From: a bacterium
GTDB lineage: Bacteria; Chloroflexota; Chloroflexia; Chloroflexales; Kallotenuaceae
DNA: 40,804 nt
Reading direction: 5' to 3'
Assembly: GCA_016781505.1 (NCBI GenBank)
Contig: JADDQF010000104.1
Span: 1 to 40,804, forward strand
A program made the position numbers and the translations under genes. Positions 30,693 to 38,202 of the stretch are shown here, piece after piece (positions within the stretch are counted from its first letter, which is position 1; each line of letters begins with the position of its first letter). The notes under the pieces are model-generated. The model saw nothing but the letters and a program-made list of their open reading frames with translations. It ran no database searches and was not told where the DNA came from.

Positions 30693-31769
30693 CTAATCCT
30701 CGGCGCAGGTCATGCACGCCCCCACCGAGGCGACGATAACTGCCGCGTTCTCGACGAGCTGACCGGCGAGCAGTGCGCGCAGGACCAACCGGTGCGGCGC
30801 GCCAAGTGCTTCCAGTTGGAGGGTAGTGAGGCGGGTGCCGTCGCTAACCAGGGTGTGGCGAATCGGTCCAGCTGGTGCTTCGACGGTGACGCTGCTGGTG
30901 CCGGGCGGCAACGCTTCCACGACCTGGCCTTGCCATGCTCCGGCCGGCAGCTGTTCCAAAAGGCGCTGCACAAGCTGCAAGCTATCAAACGTTTCCAGCA
31001 GCAAGAGCATAATGCGGGCGTAGGTGTCGCCGCCGGTTTGGGTAACCTGCGCCACCTTGACCTCGGCGTACGACGCGTAGGGCGCATCCGTGCGCAGATC
31101 GCGCTTGATCCCGGACGCGCGGCCAACCGGCCCACTCACGCCAAGGGTTTCGGCTGCGGGCTGGAGCAGGGTGCCAACGCCAACGACCCGCCGGGTAAAG
31201 GCGCGGCGCGTGATCGTGCGGTCGATTAGGCGGTACAGCATAGCCGCGGGCTTTCTGACCAGCCGCAACATAGCTGCGCGCTCCTCGTCGGTTAAATCGA
31301 CCTGAATGCCGCCCGGTCGGGCAAAATCGACCACCAGCCGATGCCCGGTCAGATGCTGCATGGCCGCCAGCACCCACTCCCGCAGCGCGAAGAGCTGTCG
31401 CTGGACTTGCCCAAGGCCCAGCAGGTCAAACACAACCGCCGTGGTTTGGAGGTGCGATGCAGCGCGCTCTAGCTCGGCGGCCACGGTGCGCAACACCTGC
31501 GCTCGCGGCGGCACGGATAATCCCGCCAATGCTTCAAGGGCCATGGTCCAGGCGAGCGCGTGATGATGGGAATGAACGCCGCAAATACGATTGATCAGGG
31601 TGTAGCTGCGGGCAAGATCGAAGCGCCGGATGCGGTCAGCGATATTGCGCGTGCTGTAACCGTCGCGGTGCTCGATATCTTGAATAATATCGCCATCAGC
31701 GCGCAGCACGATCCGCTGGGGGGACCGCAGCGCAGGATGGAATGGACCAAGCGGGAGCAGATAGCTCAA
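30693..31769 (-). CDS. [NiFe]-hydrogenase-like large subunit with altered metal site
   Basis: 358-residue protein of the hydrogenase large subunit/NuoD superfamily (HyfG/HycE/EchE branch). The N-terminal half shows PLGPFHPALRSPQRIVLRAD, GYSTRNIADRIRRFDLARSY and the L1 motif RICGVHSHHHALAW (residues 61-74). Canonical L1 is RxCGxCxxxH: Cys63 and His70 are kept, but the second cysteine position is His66. The C-terminus keeps an L2-like CMTC pair (Cys352, Cys355), ends three residues later, and lacks the usual DP before it. So three cysteines and a histidine replace four cysteines. There is no N-terminal NuoC/HycE domain. The start is TTG 31769, with GGAG about 10 bases upstream and a strong promoter at 31799-31828. 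Confidence 0.85.
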   Translation of the reverse strand: MSYLLPLGPFHPALRSPQRIVLRADGDIIQDIEHRDGYSTRNIADRIRRFDLARSYTLINRICGVHSHHHALAWTMALEALAGLSVPPRAQVLRTVAAELERAASHLQTTAVVFDLLGLGQVQRQLFALREWVLAAMQHLTGHRLVVDFARPGGIQVDLTDEERAAMLRLVRKPAAMLYRLIDRTITRRAFTRRVVGVGTLLQPAAETLGVSGPVGRASGIKRDLRTDAPYASYAEVKVAQVTQTGGDTYARIMLLLLETFDSLQLVQRLLEQLPAGAWQGQVVEALPPGTSSVTVEAPAGPIRHTLVSDGTRLTTLQLEALGAPHRLVLRALLAGQLVENAAVIVASVGACMTCAED

Positions 31770-31798
31770 AACGTCTTAACTCCACCAATCGGGCCGCG

Positions 31799-31828
31799 AT
31801 TATACCATGCAGCCCCATGGAGTGCTAA
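31799..31828 (-). promoter_or_regulatory. Promoter of the hydrogenase-like operon
   Basis: Minus-strand TTAGCA (31823-31828), an 18-base spacer and TATAAT (31799-31804) preceded by TGG, giving a perfect extended -10. It would produce a leader of about 23 bases before the TTG start of the large subunit gene. It separates this operon from the glycosyltransferase genes that end at 31881 on the same strand. Confidence 0.65.
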
Positions 31829-31880
31829 CCAGTGTTGCCTGCCGCGTATTGCTTCGCGGGGCGGACATATTCCCCGTTTG

Positions 31881-33170
31881 TTATGCGCCTTGCGTGTCGG
31901 GGACGGTACGTGAGCTTGGACGTTCGGCATCATGGTGCGGAAGCAGCGCGTCGGCAAGGGCGATAATGCGCTCAGCCCGGCGCCGATAGGTCCAGGGCTG
32001 TGCTTGCTCCGCCGCGGCCTGCCCCAACCGTTCGCGGCGTTGGGGATCGGCGGCCAGCTCCTCCAACGCTGTCCGAAGGTCGTCAACATCGCCGCGGCGC
32101 ACAAAGCGGGCGGCACGCTCATCGATGACCTCACGCAGCGCGGGCAGATCGACGGCGATAATCGGCCGGCCCATCGCCATGTACTCGAAGAGTTTGAGCG
32201 GCGATGCGGTCACATCGGTCACGGTGTCGGGAATGGCGAGCACATCCGCCGCGGCGAGATACTGGGCGACCACGGGCTGGGGCTGAGGCATCACAAACTG
32301 CACCCGCTCCGCGAGGTTAAGGCTGGCGACTTGTTCGCGCAGCGCCGCTACTTCAGCTGGCCGTCCACCCACAAAGATGAGGTTGGCATCCGGTAGTCCT
32401 GCTTGCGCAAACGCTTGGACAAGTCGATCCAGCCCTCGATGGGCAAAGGTCATGCCGGCGTAAACGATCACAAACTGGTCGGGTGGAAGGCCAAAAAGTC
32501 GGCGGGCGGCAGCTCGATCCTGCGGCAGATACACGGTTGCGTCGAACGCGTCGGGGATGACGGCAGCACGCTCTGGTCGCCAGCCGAGCTGGTCGAGCTC
32601 GCGGAGAAAATGGTCGGTCAGCGAGACCACGGCATCCGCACGAGTGAGCGCCACCCGATCCATCAAATGCAGCAGCCCTTCCGCCCAGCGCTCCTTGGCC
32701 CGCGACGGATTGGCGGTCTCCCAGTCGTGCGCCTCATACACGACTTGGGCACCGTACAGCTTGCCGAGCAGCCCGGCCCACCACGCGGCAATCACGATTT
32801 GCCGCGCGTACACCACATCGTAACGCCGACCGCGCAGCCGCTCAAGCAGCAGATAGCCCAGGCACATCCAAGCCCAGGCCGTATGTTCGAGGTAATACAA
32901 CAGCGTTGTTCTGTATAAACGCGAAAGCCGCCCGATGCCCGGCCGGAACAGATGGACCGCGCCGACCTCTGCGAAGCGCGATGGCTCGCGCCACTTGCTG
33001 GGAATCAGGGCCAGGGTCTGCGGCGCGATTTGGCGTAGCTCACGTAAGGTGGTCCAGGTCTGAATGGCGTTGGCCGACTGCAGCATCAGGCTGGTCGGGT
33101 AGGCGAGATAACAGATGCGTGGAGTCTGCTGAGCGGGCTTGGGCTTCGTCATGCGCGGTTCCGATTCCAT
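31881..33170 (-). CDS. GT4-type glycosyltransferase
   Basis: 429-residue GT-B fold transferase of the GT4 group. The N-terminal acceptor domain starts RICYLAYPTS. The C-terminal nucleotide-sugar domain has VIVYAGMTFAHRGLDRLVQA, LIFVGGRP, then ASPLKLFEYMAMGRPIIAVD. The Glu of the final helix is kept, but the first Glu of the usual EX7E element is not, a variant seen in the SPLKLFEYMA subgroup. Two possible starts are ATG 33170 and ATG 33152, neither with a strong ribosome site. It is last in the run of three transferases. Donor and acceptor are unknown; the context suggests a cell-surface glycan or glycolipid. Confidence 0.85.
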   Translation of the reverse strand: MESEPRMTKPKPAQQTPRICYLAYPTSLMLQSANAIQTWTTLRELRQIAPQTLALIPSKWREPSRFAEVGAVHLFRPGIGRLSRLYRTTLLYYLEHTAWAWMCLGYLLLERLRGRRYDVVYARQIVIAAWWAGLLGKLYGAQVVYEAHDWETANPSRAKERWAEGLLHLMDRVALTRADAVVSLTDHFLRELDQLGWRPERAAVIPDAFDATVYLPQDRAAARRLFGLPPDQFVIVYAGMTFAHRGLDRLVQAFAQAGLPDANLIFVGGRPAEVAALREQVASLNLAERVQFVMPQPQPVVAQYLAAADVLAIPDTVTDVTASPLKLFEYMAMGRPIIAVDLPALREVIDERAARFVRRGDVDDLRTALEELAADPQRRERLGQAAAEQAQPWTYRRRAERIIALADALLPHHDAERPSSRTVPDTQGA

Positions 33171-33264
33171 AGTTTGCGGTCAAGCGGTACGGATACAGGA
33201 GCGTGCCGAGGCACAGTTCTGCGACAGCAATCCGTGGCGTCCAAGCTGCGGATGTTTCATCCTG

Positions 33265-34518
33265 CTAGCTCCTGCCCACGGATACTTTTCCAGCCCGGCG
33301 CTGAATCGCCGCGCGAAATACGTTCTCAAGCTCTCCAACGAGCGTATCCTCGCGATAGCGTGTGGCAATTGTCGCCTGACCACCGGCCACAAGCCGTTGC
33401 CGGAGGTCAGCATTGTCCAACAGCTGGAGCACACCACGGGCAAGGTCGGCGGCGTCGTTGTAGCGCGTCAGCCAACCGTTGACGCCATGCTGCACAATCT
33501 CGCTCACCACCGGGATGTCCGTAGCCACCAGCGGGCAGCCGGCCGTCATCGCTTCCAAAAGCGTTAGGCCAAAGCCCTCGTAGCGCGTCGGCGTGATATA
33601 CACATCCGCGGAGCGGTACAGGTTGACCAGGTCTGCGTCCGCTACCCGTCCACGGAGCTCAATTCGGTCGGCCACCTGCAGTTCATGCGCCAGCTGTTGG
33701 AGCTTGGTCTGGTCTTCCCGGTTAAGCCCGGAAACGTACTGCACCGTCGTGGTAGGGTAGCGCTGCACAATGGTTGGCAGGGCGCGCAGCAACAGATCGT
33801 AGCCTTTGCGCGGTGTAAGCTGACCAATAAAGAGCAGCGCCGGTCTGGGCAGAGCGACCGGTTGCGGCGGGAGCGCCTCCATGGCCGCGAAGTCCAACCA
33901 CAGGGGCACCATCTGCTGCGGCTGGGTCAGGCCCATAGCGCGCATCACGTTGGCTTCATACTCCGAGCAGGGCACCAGGACATCGGCGGCTTTTAGCGGC
34001 GCGTGCAGCCAATAGTTGCGCAGATGATCCCGTAGGCGTCCATCACGGCGCGTGCGGCGGAGCACGTCGGCGCGGCTCCACACGATGCGCTCGTACTTAG
34101 GCTGCTCATCCAGCGGATGCTCACGGTCATCCACAACATATCGGTCGTGAAGCGGTCCAAGCCAGGTGTAGGCAGTTGGAATAGCGCGTTGCTTGGCCCA
34201 CTCCGTCGCGCCAAAGGCCAGCACATTCCTGGGGTGCAGCAGGTACAGCACATCAAACGGCCCGGTCGCATCCAGCGCCGAGCGCAGACGATTGTTCGGC
34301 CAATGCCGCACGGGCACGCGTCGGACATGAATGCCATCGATCTGGTCCTGCTCGGCTTGCAGCGCCGGCACCTTCGGATCATGGTAGGCGATATTGACGA
34401 CATGATGCCCGCGCCGCACCAGCGCCCGGCCGATCACTCGTTCGGGCCAGTGCCGAAACTCGTGCGTCACACCTCCCATGCCGATGATCGCGATCCGCAG
34501 TTTGGCCCCTGCTACCAT
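33265..34518 (-). CDS. GT4-type glycosyltransferase
   Basis: 417-residue GT-B transferase of the GT4 group. The acceptor domain starts RIAIIGMGGVTHEFRHWPER. The donor domain shows LLFIGQLTPRKGYDLLLRAL and RVADADLVNLYRSADVYITP, and the EX7E element is complete in YEGFGLTLLEAMTAGCPLVA. ATG 34518 follows a weak GGA. Thirty-eight bases separate it from the preceding gene on the same strand, which suggests one transcript. The substrate is not readable from sequence. Confidence 0.88.
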   Translation of the reverse strand: MVAGAKLRIAIIGMGGVTHEFRHWPERVIGRALVRRGHHVVNIAYHDPKVPALQAEQDQIDGIHVRRVPVRHWPNNRLRSALDATGPFDVLYLLHPRNVLAFGATEWAKQRAIPTAYTWLGPLHDRYVVDDREHPLDEQPKYERIVWSRADVLRRTRRDGRLRDHLRNYWLHAPLKAADVLVPCSEYEANVMRAMGLTQPQQMVPLWLDFAAMEALPPQPVALPRPALLFIGQLTPRKGYDLLLRALPTIVQRYPTTTVQYVSGLNREDQTKLQQLAHELQVADRIELRGRVADADLVNLYRSADVYITPTRYEGFGLTLLEAMTAGCPLVATDIPVVSEIVQHGVNGWLTRYNDAADLARGVLQLLDNADLRQRLVAGGQATIATRYREDTLVGELENVFRAAIQRRAGKVSVGRS

Positions 34519-34556
34519 GCTTTATCCAACGTCATAGATTACGGGTTGCGCACCGC

Positions 34557-35702
34557 TCACGAGCACTGTGGCCGCGTGGCCGAGGACACTAAGCGCTGAT
34601 ACACTGCTTCAACGCGATCGGTCACTGCTTCCCAGGTAAAGAGCCGGTGGACGTGTCTGCGGCCTTCCATGGCGAGCTGCCGGCCAAGCGCGGGGTCGTC
34701 CAGTATGCGCTCGATCGCCGCCGCCAGGGCTGCGGGATTTTGGGCGGGAACCACCAGGCCGCTCTGCCCATCCACCACGACCTCTTGAAAGCCAAGCCAA
34801 TCCGAAGCGATCACCGGCCGCGCGCAGGCCAACGCCTCACACAAGGCCATGCCAAACGTTTCACTGGCAAAGCTGGTCCCAACCACCACGTCGGCCGCAG
34901 CATACAGTTGTGGCATTTGGGCGTGGGGCGTGCTGCCCAGAAATGTAACCTGGCCTTGGAGGCCAAGCCGGGCAACCAGTTGCTCCAACGTCGGGCGGTA
35001 GGTGCCCGCGCCGCTGATCAACAAGCGGAGCTTACGCTGGGGCACCAGCAGGCGTAATGCCTGGATCGCGTATTGAACGCCTTTCCACGGCTGGAGTCGG
35101 CCCACAAACAGGATACCGCGCTCGTCGGCCTGGAGCCAATGGCTCCGCTCGTTTGCATCGAGCAGCTGGGGCTGAAAAAGCTCGGCATCAAAGCCGTTGA
35201 AAACGACCTCCGGCTCGCGGTGGTAGCGTGCTTTCAGGGTGCTGGCGTTGTATCCCGAGCACGAGAGCATCGCATCTGCCGTCTGGGAAAGCGGCTGATC
35301 GAATGGGTAGAAGTCTTCGCCGTGGCCGTGATAAATAACTTTCGCCCCGGCGGCGTGGGCGAGCGGGCCCACCACAAAGTCATAGGGCTTGTGCAGATGC
35401 AGGAGATCAGGCTGGAGCGCAAGCGCGTTCGGGACCGCCGCCGGCATCAGCGACATGCGCTCCAACAGTTTTGTGAGCTCGACATGACGGCGGAACGGTT
35501 TGAAAGCGCGCCACGTCATCCGCTCCACAAACGGAAAGCGTAGCACGCGCACGGCGGGCACACTTCGGCTGATCGTGCCCGCTCCCCCAATAATGGTAAC
35601 GGTGTGGCCGCGCCGCGCCAAATGTCGGCTGAGCTCCCACACAAACGTTTCGACGCCGCCTTCCTTGGTTGTGGTCGTTAAGTTGTACTGAACAATGTTC
35701 AC
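34557..35702 (-). CDS. GT4-type glycosyltransferase
   Basis: 381-residue GT-B transferase of the GT4 group. It opens IVQYNLTTTTKEGGVETFVW, with the typical GGVE acceptor loop. HLHKPYDFVVGPLA and YHGHGEDFYPF follow, then the donor domain ILFVGRLQPWKGVQYAIQAL, TFLGSTPHAQMPQLYAAADV and the EX7E element in ASETFGMALCEALACARPVI. The start is GTG 35702, six bases after the stop of the phosphatase gene upstream, which suggests translational coupling. This is the first of three transferases in tandem. Confidence 0.9.
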   Translation of the reverse strand: MNIVQYNLTTTTKEGGVETFVWELSRHLARRGHTVTIIGGAGTISRSVPAVRVLRFPFVERMTWRAFKPFRRHVELTKLLERMSLMPAAVPNALALQPDLLHLHKPYDFVVGPLAHAAGAKVIYHGHGEDFYPFDQPLSQTADAMLSCSGYNASTLKARYHREPEVVFNGFDAELFQPQLLDANERSHWLQADERGILFVGRLQPWKGVQYAIQALRLLVPQRKLRLLISGAGTYRPTLEQLVARLGLQGQVTFLGSTPHAQMPQLYAAADVVVGTSFASETFGMALCEALACARPVIASDWLGFQEVVVDGQSGLVVPAQNPAALAAAIERILDDPALGRQLAMEGRRHVHRLFTWEAVTDRVEAVYQRLVSSATRPQCS

Positions 35703-35708
35703 GGCGGG

Positions 35709-36572
35709 CTACAGCCACTTCCAGCTAAGGCGGCGAGGCGGCGCTGGCTGGACTTCGCCGGGATCGAGTGGCGGCAGTGTGTAGACAAAACCAGGCCCGC
35801 CCGCACACATACCGCTGTCGACGTTGACGCACAGGCCGGCGGCATACACCAGCGGCTGGGTTACCGCTTCCGGCCGAACGCCCAGGATCGTGCTGATTGG
35901 CGTGTGGCCATGGATAATCTGGCGCCCACCGTACAGCTCCAGCAGCTTGGCTGCCTGCGCTTGCCGTGCAGGATGCGGTTGCCCGGGCCGTTTGTCTGCA
36001 AACGCTAAGCGCTCGCTAAACTGATCAAACAGCCGCTCCCACGCGTCGCTGTCATCGCTGTGCAGCACATTGACGAACGCAGCATTGACCTGTTCGATTG
36101 ATCGTCCGTATTCGGGGTACAGTGTTGCATCGGCATGAATCAGCAAGCGATCTGCTACCAATGCCATTCCCGGTAAGTTGGTGAGCCATGCCAGATGGGT
36201 GGGTTTGAGGCGCTCCATATCAGTACGCTGACCACCGTTGCGTTCCCAGCAGTCGCGAAAGCTCAAGCCCCAGCCGTTGCGGCGAGACCCAAAGCGCCAC
36301 GCGCCTAAGAAAAGCGGCTCGTGATTACCCAGCAGCGCTCCAACGCAGCCTCCACAGGCAGCGGCCTCAGTTTGGAGGCGCATGATTAATTCGACCACGC
36401 CAATCCCGTCTGGTCCACGGTCGAAAAAGTCGCCGGTAAACCACAGCTCGGTGTTGTTGGCGCACCAATGCCCGGCGTTGTCAATGATCTTGGCGGCTTG
36501 CAGTAATGTGGTTAGCTTGGCCAGCTCGCCATGAATATCGCCGATTACCAAAACCGGCCCTGGTTCAGCCAT
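35709..36572 (-). CDS. PPP-family metallophosphoesterase
   Basis: 287-residue calcineurin-like phosphoesterase of the PPP (serine/threonine or ApaH-like) branch. All metal motifs are present: GDIHGE (Asp12, His14), TGDFFDRGPDG, LLGNHEPLF, LIHADATLY and IHGHTPISTILG. Such enzymes hydrolyse phosphoproteins or dinucleoside polyphosphates. The start is uncertain: ATG 36572 gives the standard lead into GDIHG and has purine-rich GGGGAAAG upstream, while ATG 36593 has none. An extended -10 promoter candidate lies at 36609-36636. It is first in the glycosyltransferase run, with only six bases before the next start. Confidence 0.9.
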   Translation of the reverse strand: MAEPGPVLVIGDIHGELAKLTTLLQAAKIIDNAGHWCANNTELWFTGDFFDRGPDGIGVVELIMRLQTEAAACGGCVGALLGNHEPLFLGAWRFGSRRNGWGLSFRDCWERNGGQRTDMERLKPTHLAWLTNLPGMALVADRLLIHADATLYPEYGRSIEQVNAAFVNVLHSDDSDAWERLFDQFSERLAFADKRPGQPHPARQAQAAKLLELYGGRQIIHGHTPISTILGVRPEAVTQPLVYAAGLCVNVDSGMCAGGPGFVYTLPPLDPGEVQPAPPRRLSWKWL

Positions 36573-36608
36573 ATTTCGTTCTTTCCCCATCATGCCATAC
36601 GAGTTGAC

Positions 36609-36636
36609 AGTATAGCATTGCTTTAACCACCGTCCA
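36609..36636 (-). promoter_or_regulatory. Candidate promoter of phosphatase-glycosyltransferase run
   Basis: Minus strand: TGGACG (36631-36636), a 16-base spacer and TATACT (36609-36614) preceded by TGC, an extended -10. The opposing small membrane protein gene has a plus-strand TACAAT at 36670-36675, so 36594-36697 is a divergent promoter region. Confidence 0.45.
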
Positions 36637-36697
36637 CTAGCCCTGCACCACCATTGCGCGCCGCACTGTTACAATAGGGCAATAAACAGGGAGAAGT

Positions 36698-37000
36698 ATG
36701 ATGTATTGGTTTCTGACGCCCCGCTGGGTCGTAGGGGCGGCGCTGGCGGCGTTCCTGGTTGGCGCTGTCGGTTTATGGAGCGGCGAGATGCGCTGGAGTC
36801 CACTGGCTTTACTTGTCGGCGAGCTCCTGGCGATCTATGCTGCCATTCTGTGGACGACGCCAACAATTCCGCCATTCAGCACGCGTCCTGTTGACACGGC
36901 GGAATCAGAACAGCCTGCTGATAACACGCCGACGACACAGGCTGATGGTGCGGATGCGGCGGCGGAGAGCTCCGCCTCAGCAGCGACCGAGGAGCGATAA
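36698..37000 (+). CDS. Small membrane protein, unknown function
   Basis: 100 residues with two membrane helices (about 9-27 and 35-53) and an acidic, alanine-rich C-terminal tail of low complexity. No family is recognised. The ribosome site GGGAGAAG sits before two adjacent ATG codons (36698 and 36701); the second has the better spacing. A TACAAT at 36670-36675 may serve as its -10. It stands alone, divergent from the phosphatase gene. No gene is seen in 37001-37171 downstream. Function is unknown. Confidence 0.65.
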   Translation: MMYWFLTPRWVVGAALAAFLVGAVGLWSGEMRWSPLALLVGELLAIYAAILWTTPTIPPFSTRPVDTAESEQPADNTPTTQADGADAAAESSASAATEER

Positions 37001-37171
37001 AAGGTGTTAGCCGTTCCCGTACGCGCACGTTGAACAGATAAGCCAGCTCGTTAGTTGTTTGCTGCCGCTGTAGGATGCATATTTGTTTCGCCAAGCGCAC
37101 CACTCGCCTACCAGTGCTGAGTAATGCGTAGGCTCGTGAAGAGTTTGGCTCGCCATAATCCCTGGCAAACA

Positions 37172-37209
37172 AACATGGCGCGATCTCAGGTTCGAGATCG
37201 CGCCATGTT
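37172..37209. terminator. Bidirectional terminator, perfect 16-bp stem
   Basis: Bases 37172-37187 pair with 37194-37209 with no mismatch around a six-base loop. On the minus strand TGTTTGCC follows, on the plus strand CATTGTTGCTTTT. It ends 27 bases past the stop of the zinc ribbon gene and can also stop transcripts from the small membrane protein gene. Confidence 0.85.
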
Positions 37210-37236
37210 CATTGTTGCTTTTGGTGGAGGCGCTGG

Positions 37237-37725
37237 CTACGAGTAGACTTTGGCTCGGGCTACGTCGGGCATCTGGATCGTTTGCGCGCCGGCTGTGCCC
37301 ATGCTGGCTGTTGATCCGCAATACGGGCAGAGCTGCCACGTCAAGTCAACGGTGCGCTCACACGTGTTGCAGCGTCGCCGCAGCTCGGTTAAGCAGTACG
37401 GACACACAATGAAGTCGGCGTCGGTGCCCCGCTGGCAGTTCGGACACACATGGTCGTCTTCGATGTCACGCCGCAAATATTCTTCTTCCAAGGCGCGCTC
37501 ATACTTTTCCGCCAACGTCTGCTTGGGACGCATCAGCAAGTACAGCACAAGCCCTGGTAACTGCAGCACGAGCACAAGCGCAACCGCGAGGACCTGGGCC
37601 GTGATATCTTGGGTGCGGGAGCGAATATCCCGGTACGTCCATACGGCCGTGGCAAAGAGCAGCAGCACATAGTAGGCGCCAAACACGATTGCGACAGTGC
37701 GCAAAATATCCAGAATGTTCTCCAC
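37237..37725 (-). CDS. Membrane-anchored double zinc ribbon protein
   Basis: 162 residues. Two N-terminal membrane helices (about 9-30 and 43-65) are followed by a charged helix (KYERALEEEYLRRDIED) and two zinc ribbons. The first has Cys94/97 and Cys108/111, the second has Cys119/122 and Cys133/136, the DZR pattern. The role is unknown; such proteins may organise complexes at the membrane. The start is GTG 37725, with AGGAG nine bases upstream. Its promoter candidate is at 37804-37832 and a strong terminator follows. Confidence 0.8.
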   Translation of the reverse strand: MENILDILRTVAIVFGAYYVLLLFATAVWTYRDIRSRTQDITAQVLAVALVLVLQLPGLVLYLLMRPKQTLAEKYERALEEEYLRRDIEDDHVCPNCQRGTDADFIVCPYCLTELRRRCNTCERTVDLTWQLCPYCGSTASMGTAGAQTIQMPDVARAKVYS

Positions 37726-37803
37726 GAAAACCGGCTCCTAAACATAACGTAAGGCTCGGGGAAGCAGCGCTATCTACGCCCTTGCCAAGCCTTCGCGTAT
37801 GGC

Positions 37804-37832
37804 ATCATACCATCCTCGTTCACATTATGCAA
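37804..37832 (-). promoter_or_regulatory. Promoter of the zinc ribbon gene
   Basis: Minus strand: TTGCAT (37827-37832), a 17-base spacer and TATGAT (37804-37809) preceded by TGG. It would give a leader of about 70 bases and lies between darA and the zinc ribbon gene, both on the minus strand. Confidence 0.55.
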
Positions 37833-37872
37833 AGGTTAAGGCGTGCCGTTGTCCAGGAGCCGCCGCGCGGCA

Positions 37873-38202
37873 TCAGGCTCGCCCAAGCACCTCTGCATTA
37901 ACCACAAACACGGTTGCGCCACCCACCTGCACTTCGATCGGTGTTGACGGATAAAACTCGCCGGATTCGGCGACCGGTGGCAGCGGCGCGACGAACTTGG
38001 TGCGCGTGTAACAATGCTTGCGGATCGTTTGCATCACATCGTCGACGTGGTGATCGGGCACGACGATAAAAAGTGTGACATTGCCTTCGCGCAAAAAGCC
38101 GCCCCGGCTACTGACCCTGGTAATGCCGATATGTTGGCTCACCAAGGCCTTGGTGAGCACATTTTCGTCTTGGCGTTGGATAACCACGATCATCAGCTTC
38201 AT
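37873..38202 (-). CDS. darA: Cyclic di-AMP receptor (DarA/PstA, PII-like)
   Basis: 109-residue PII-like protein of the DUF970 family, the small trimeric receptor for cyclic di-AMP known as DarA (Bacillus subtilis) and PstA (Staphylococcus). Diagnostic features are MKLMIVVIQRQDENVLTKAL, VSSRGGFLREGNVTLFIVV with the glycine-rich loop, DDVMQTIRKHCYTRT, then VQVGGATVFVVNAE at the end. In relatives the T-loop and B-loop hold the nucleotide between subunits. ATG 38202 overlaps the tmk stop by four bases (ATGA), and AGAGGA inside tmk serves as ribosome site. The tmk-darA order is also found in Firmicutes. The downstream target is unknown. Confidence 0.92.
   Translation of the reverse strand: MKLMIVVIQRQDENVLTKALVSQHIGITRVSSRGGFLREGNVTLFIVVPDHHVDDVMQTIRKHCYTRTKFVAPLPPVAESGEFYPSTPIEVQVGGATVFVVNAEVLGRA

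Noticed and set aside
25382-31769. Standard complex I (nuo) operon
   Set aside because: Gene order, the hydrogenase-type cysteines of the small and large subunits, and the absence of NuoC, NuoI, NuoA, NuoJ and NuoE-G rule it out.
30693-31769. Functional [NiFe] hydrogenase large subunit of the usual type
   Set aside because: One of the four Ni-ligand cysteines is histidine and the DP before the last CxxC is missing.
37001-37171. Gene or RNA gene between the small membrane protein and its terminator
   Set aside because: No open frame with a start signal and no tRNA-like or other RNA fold that I recognise.
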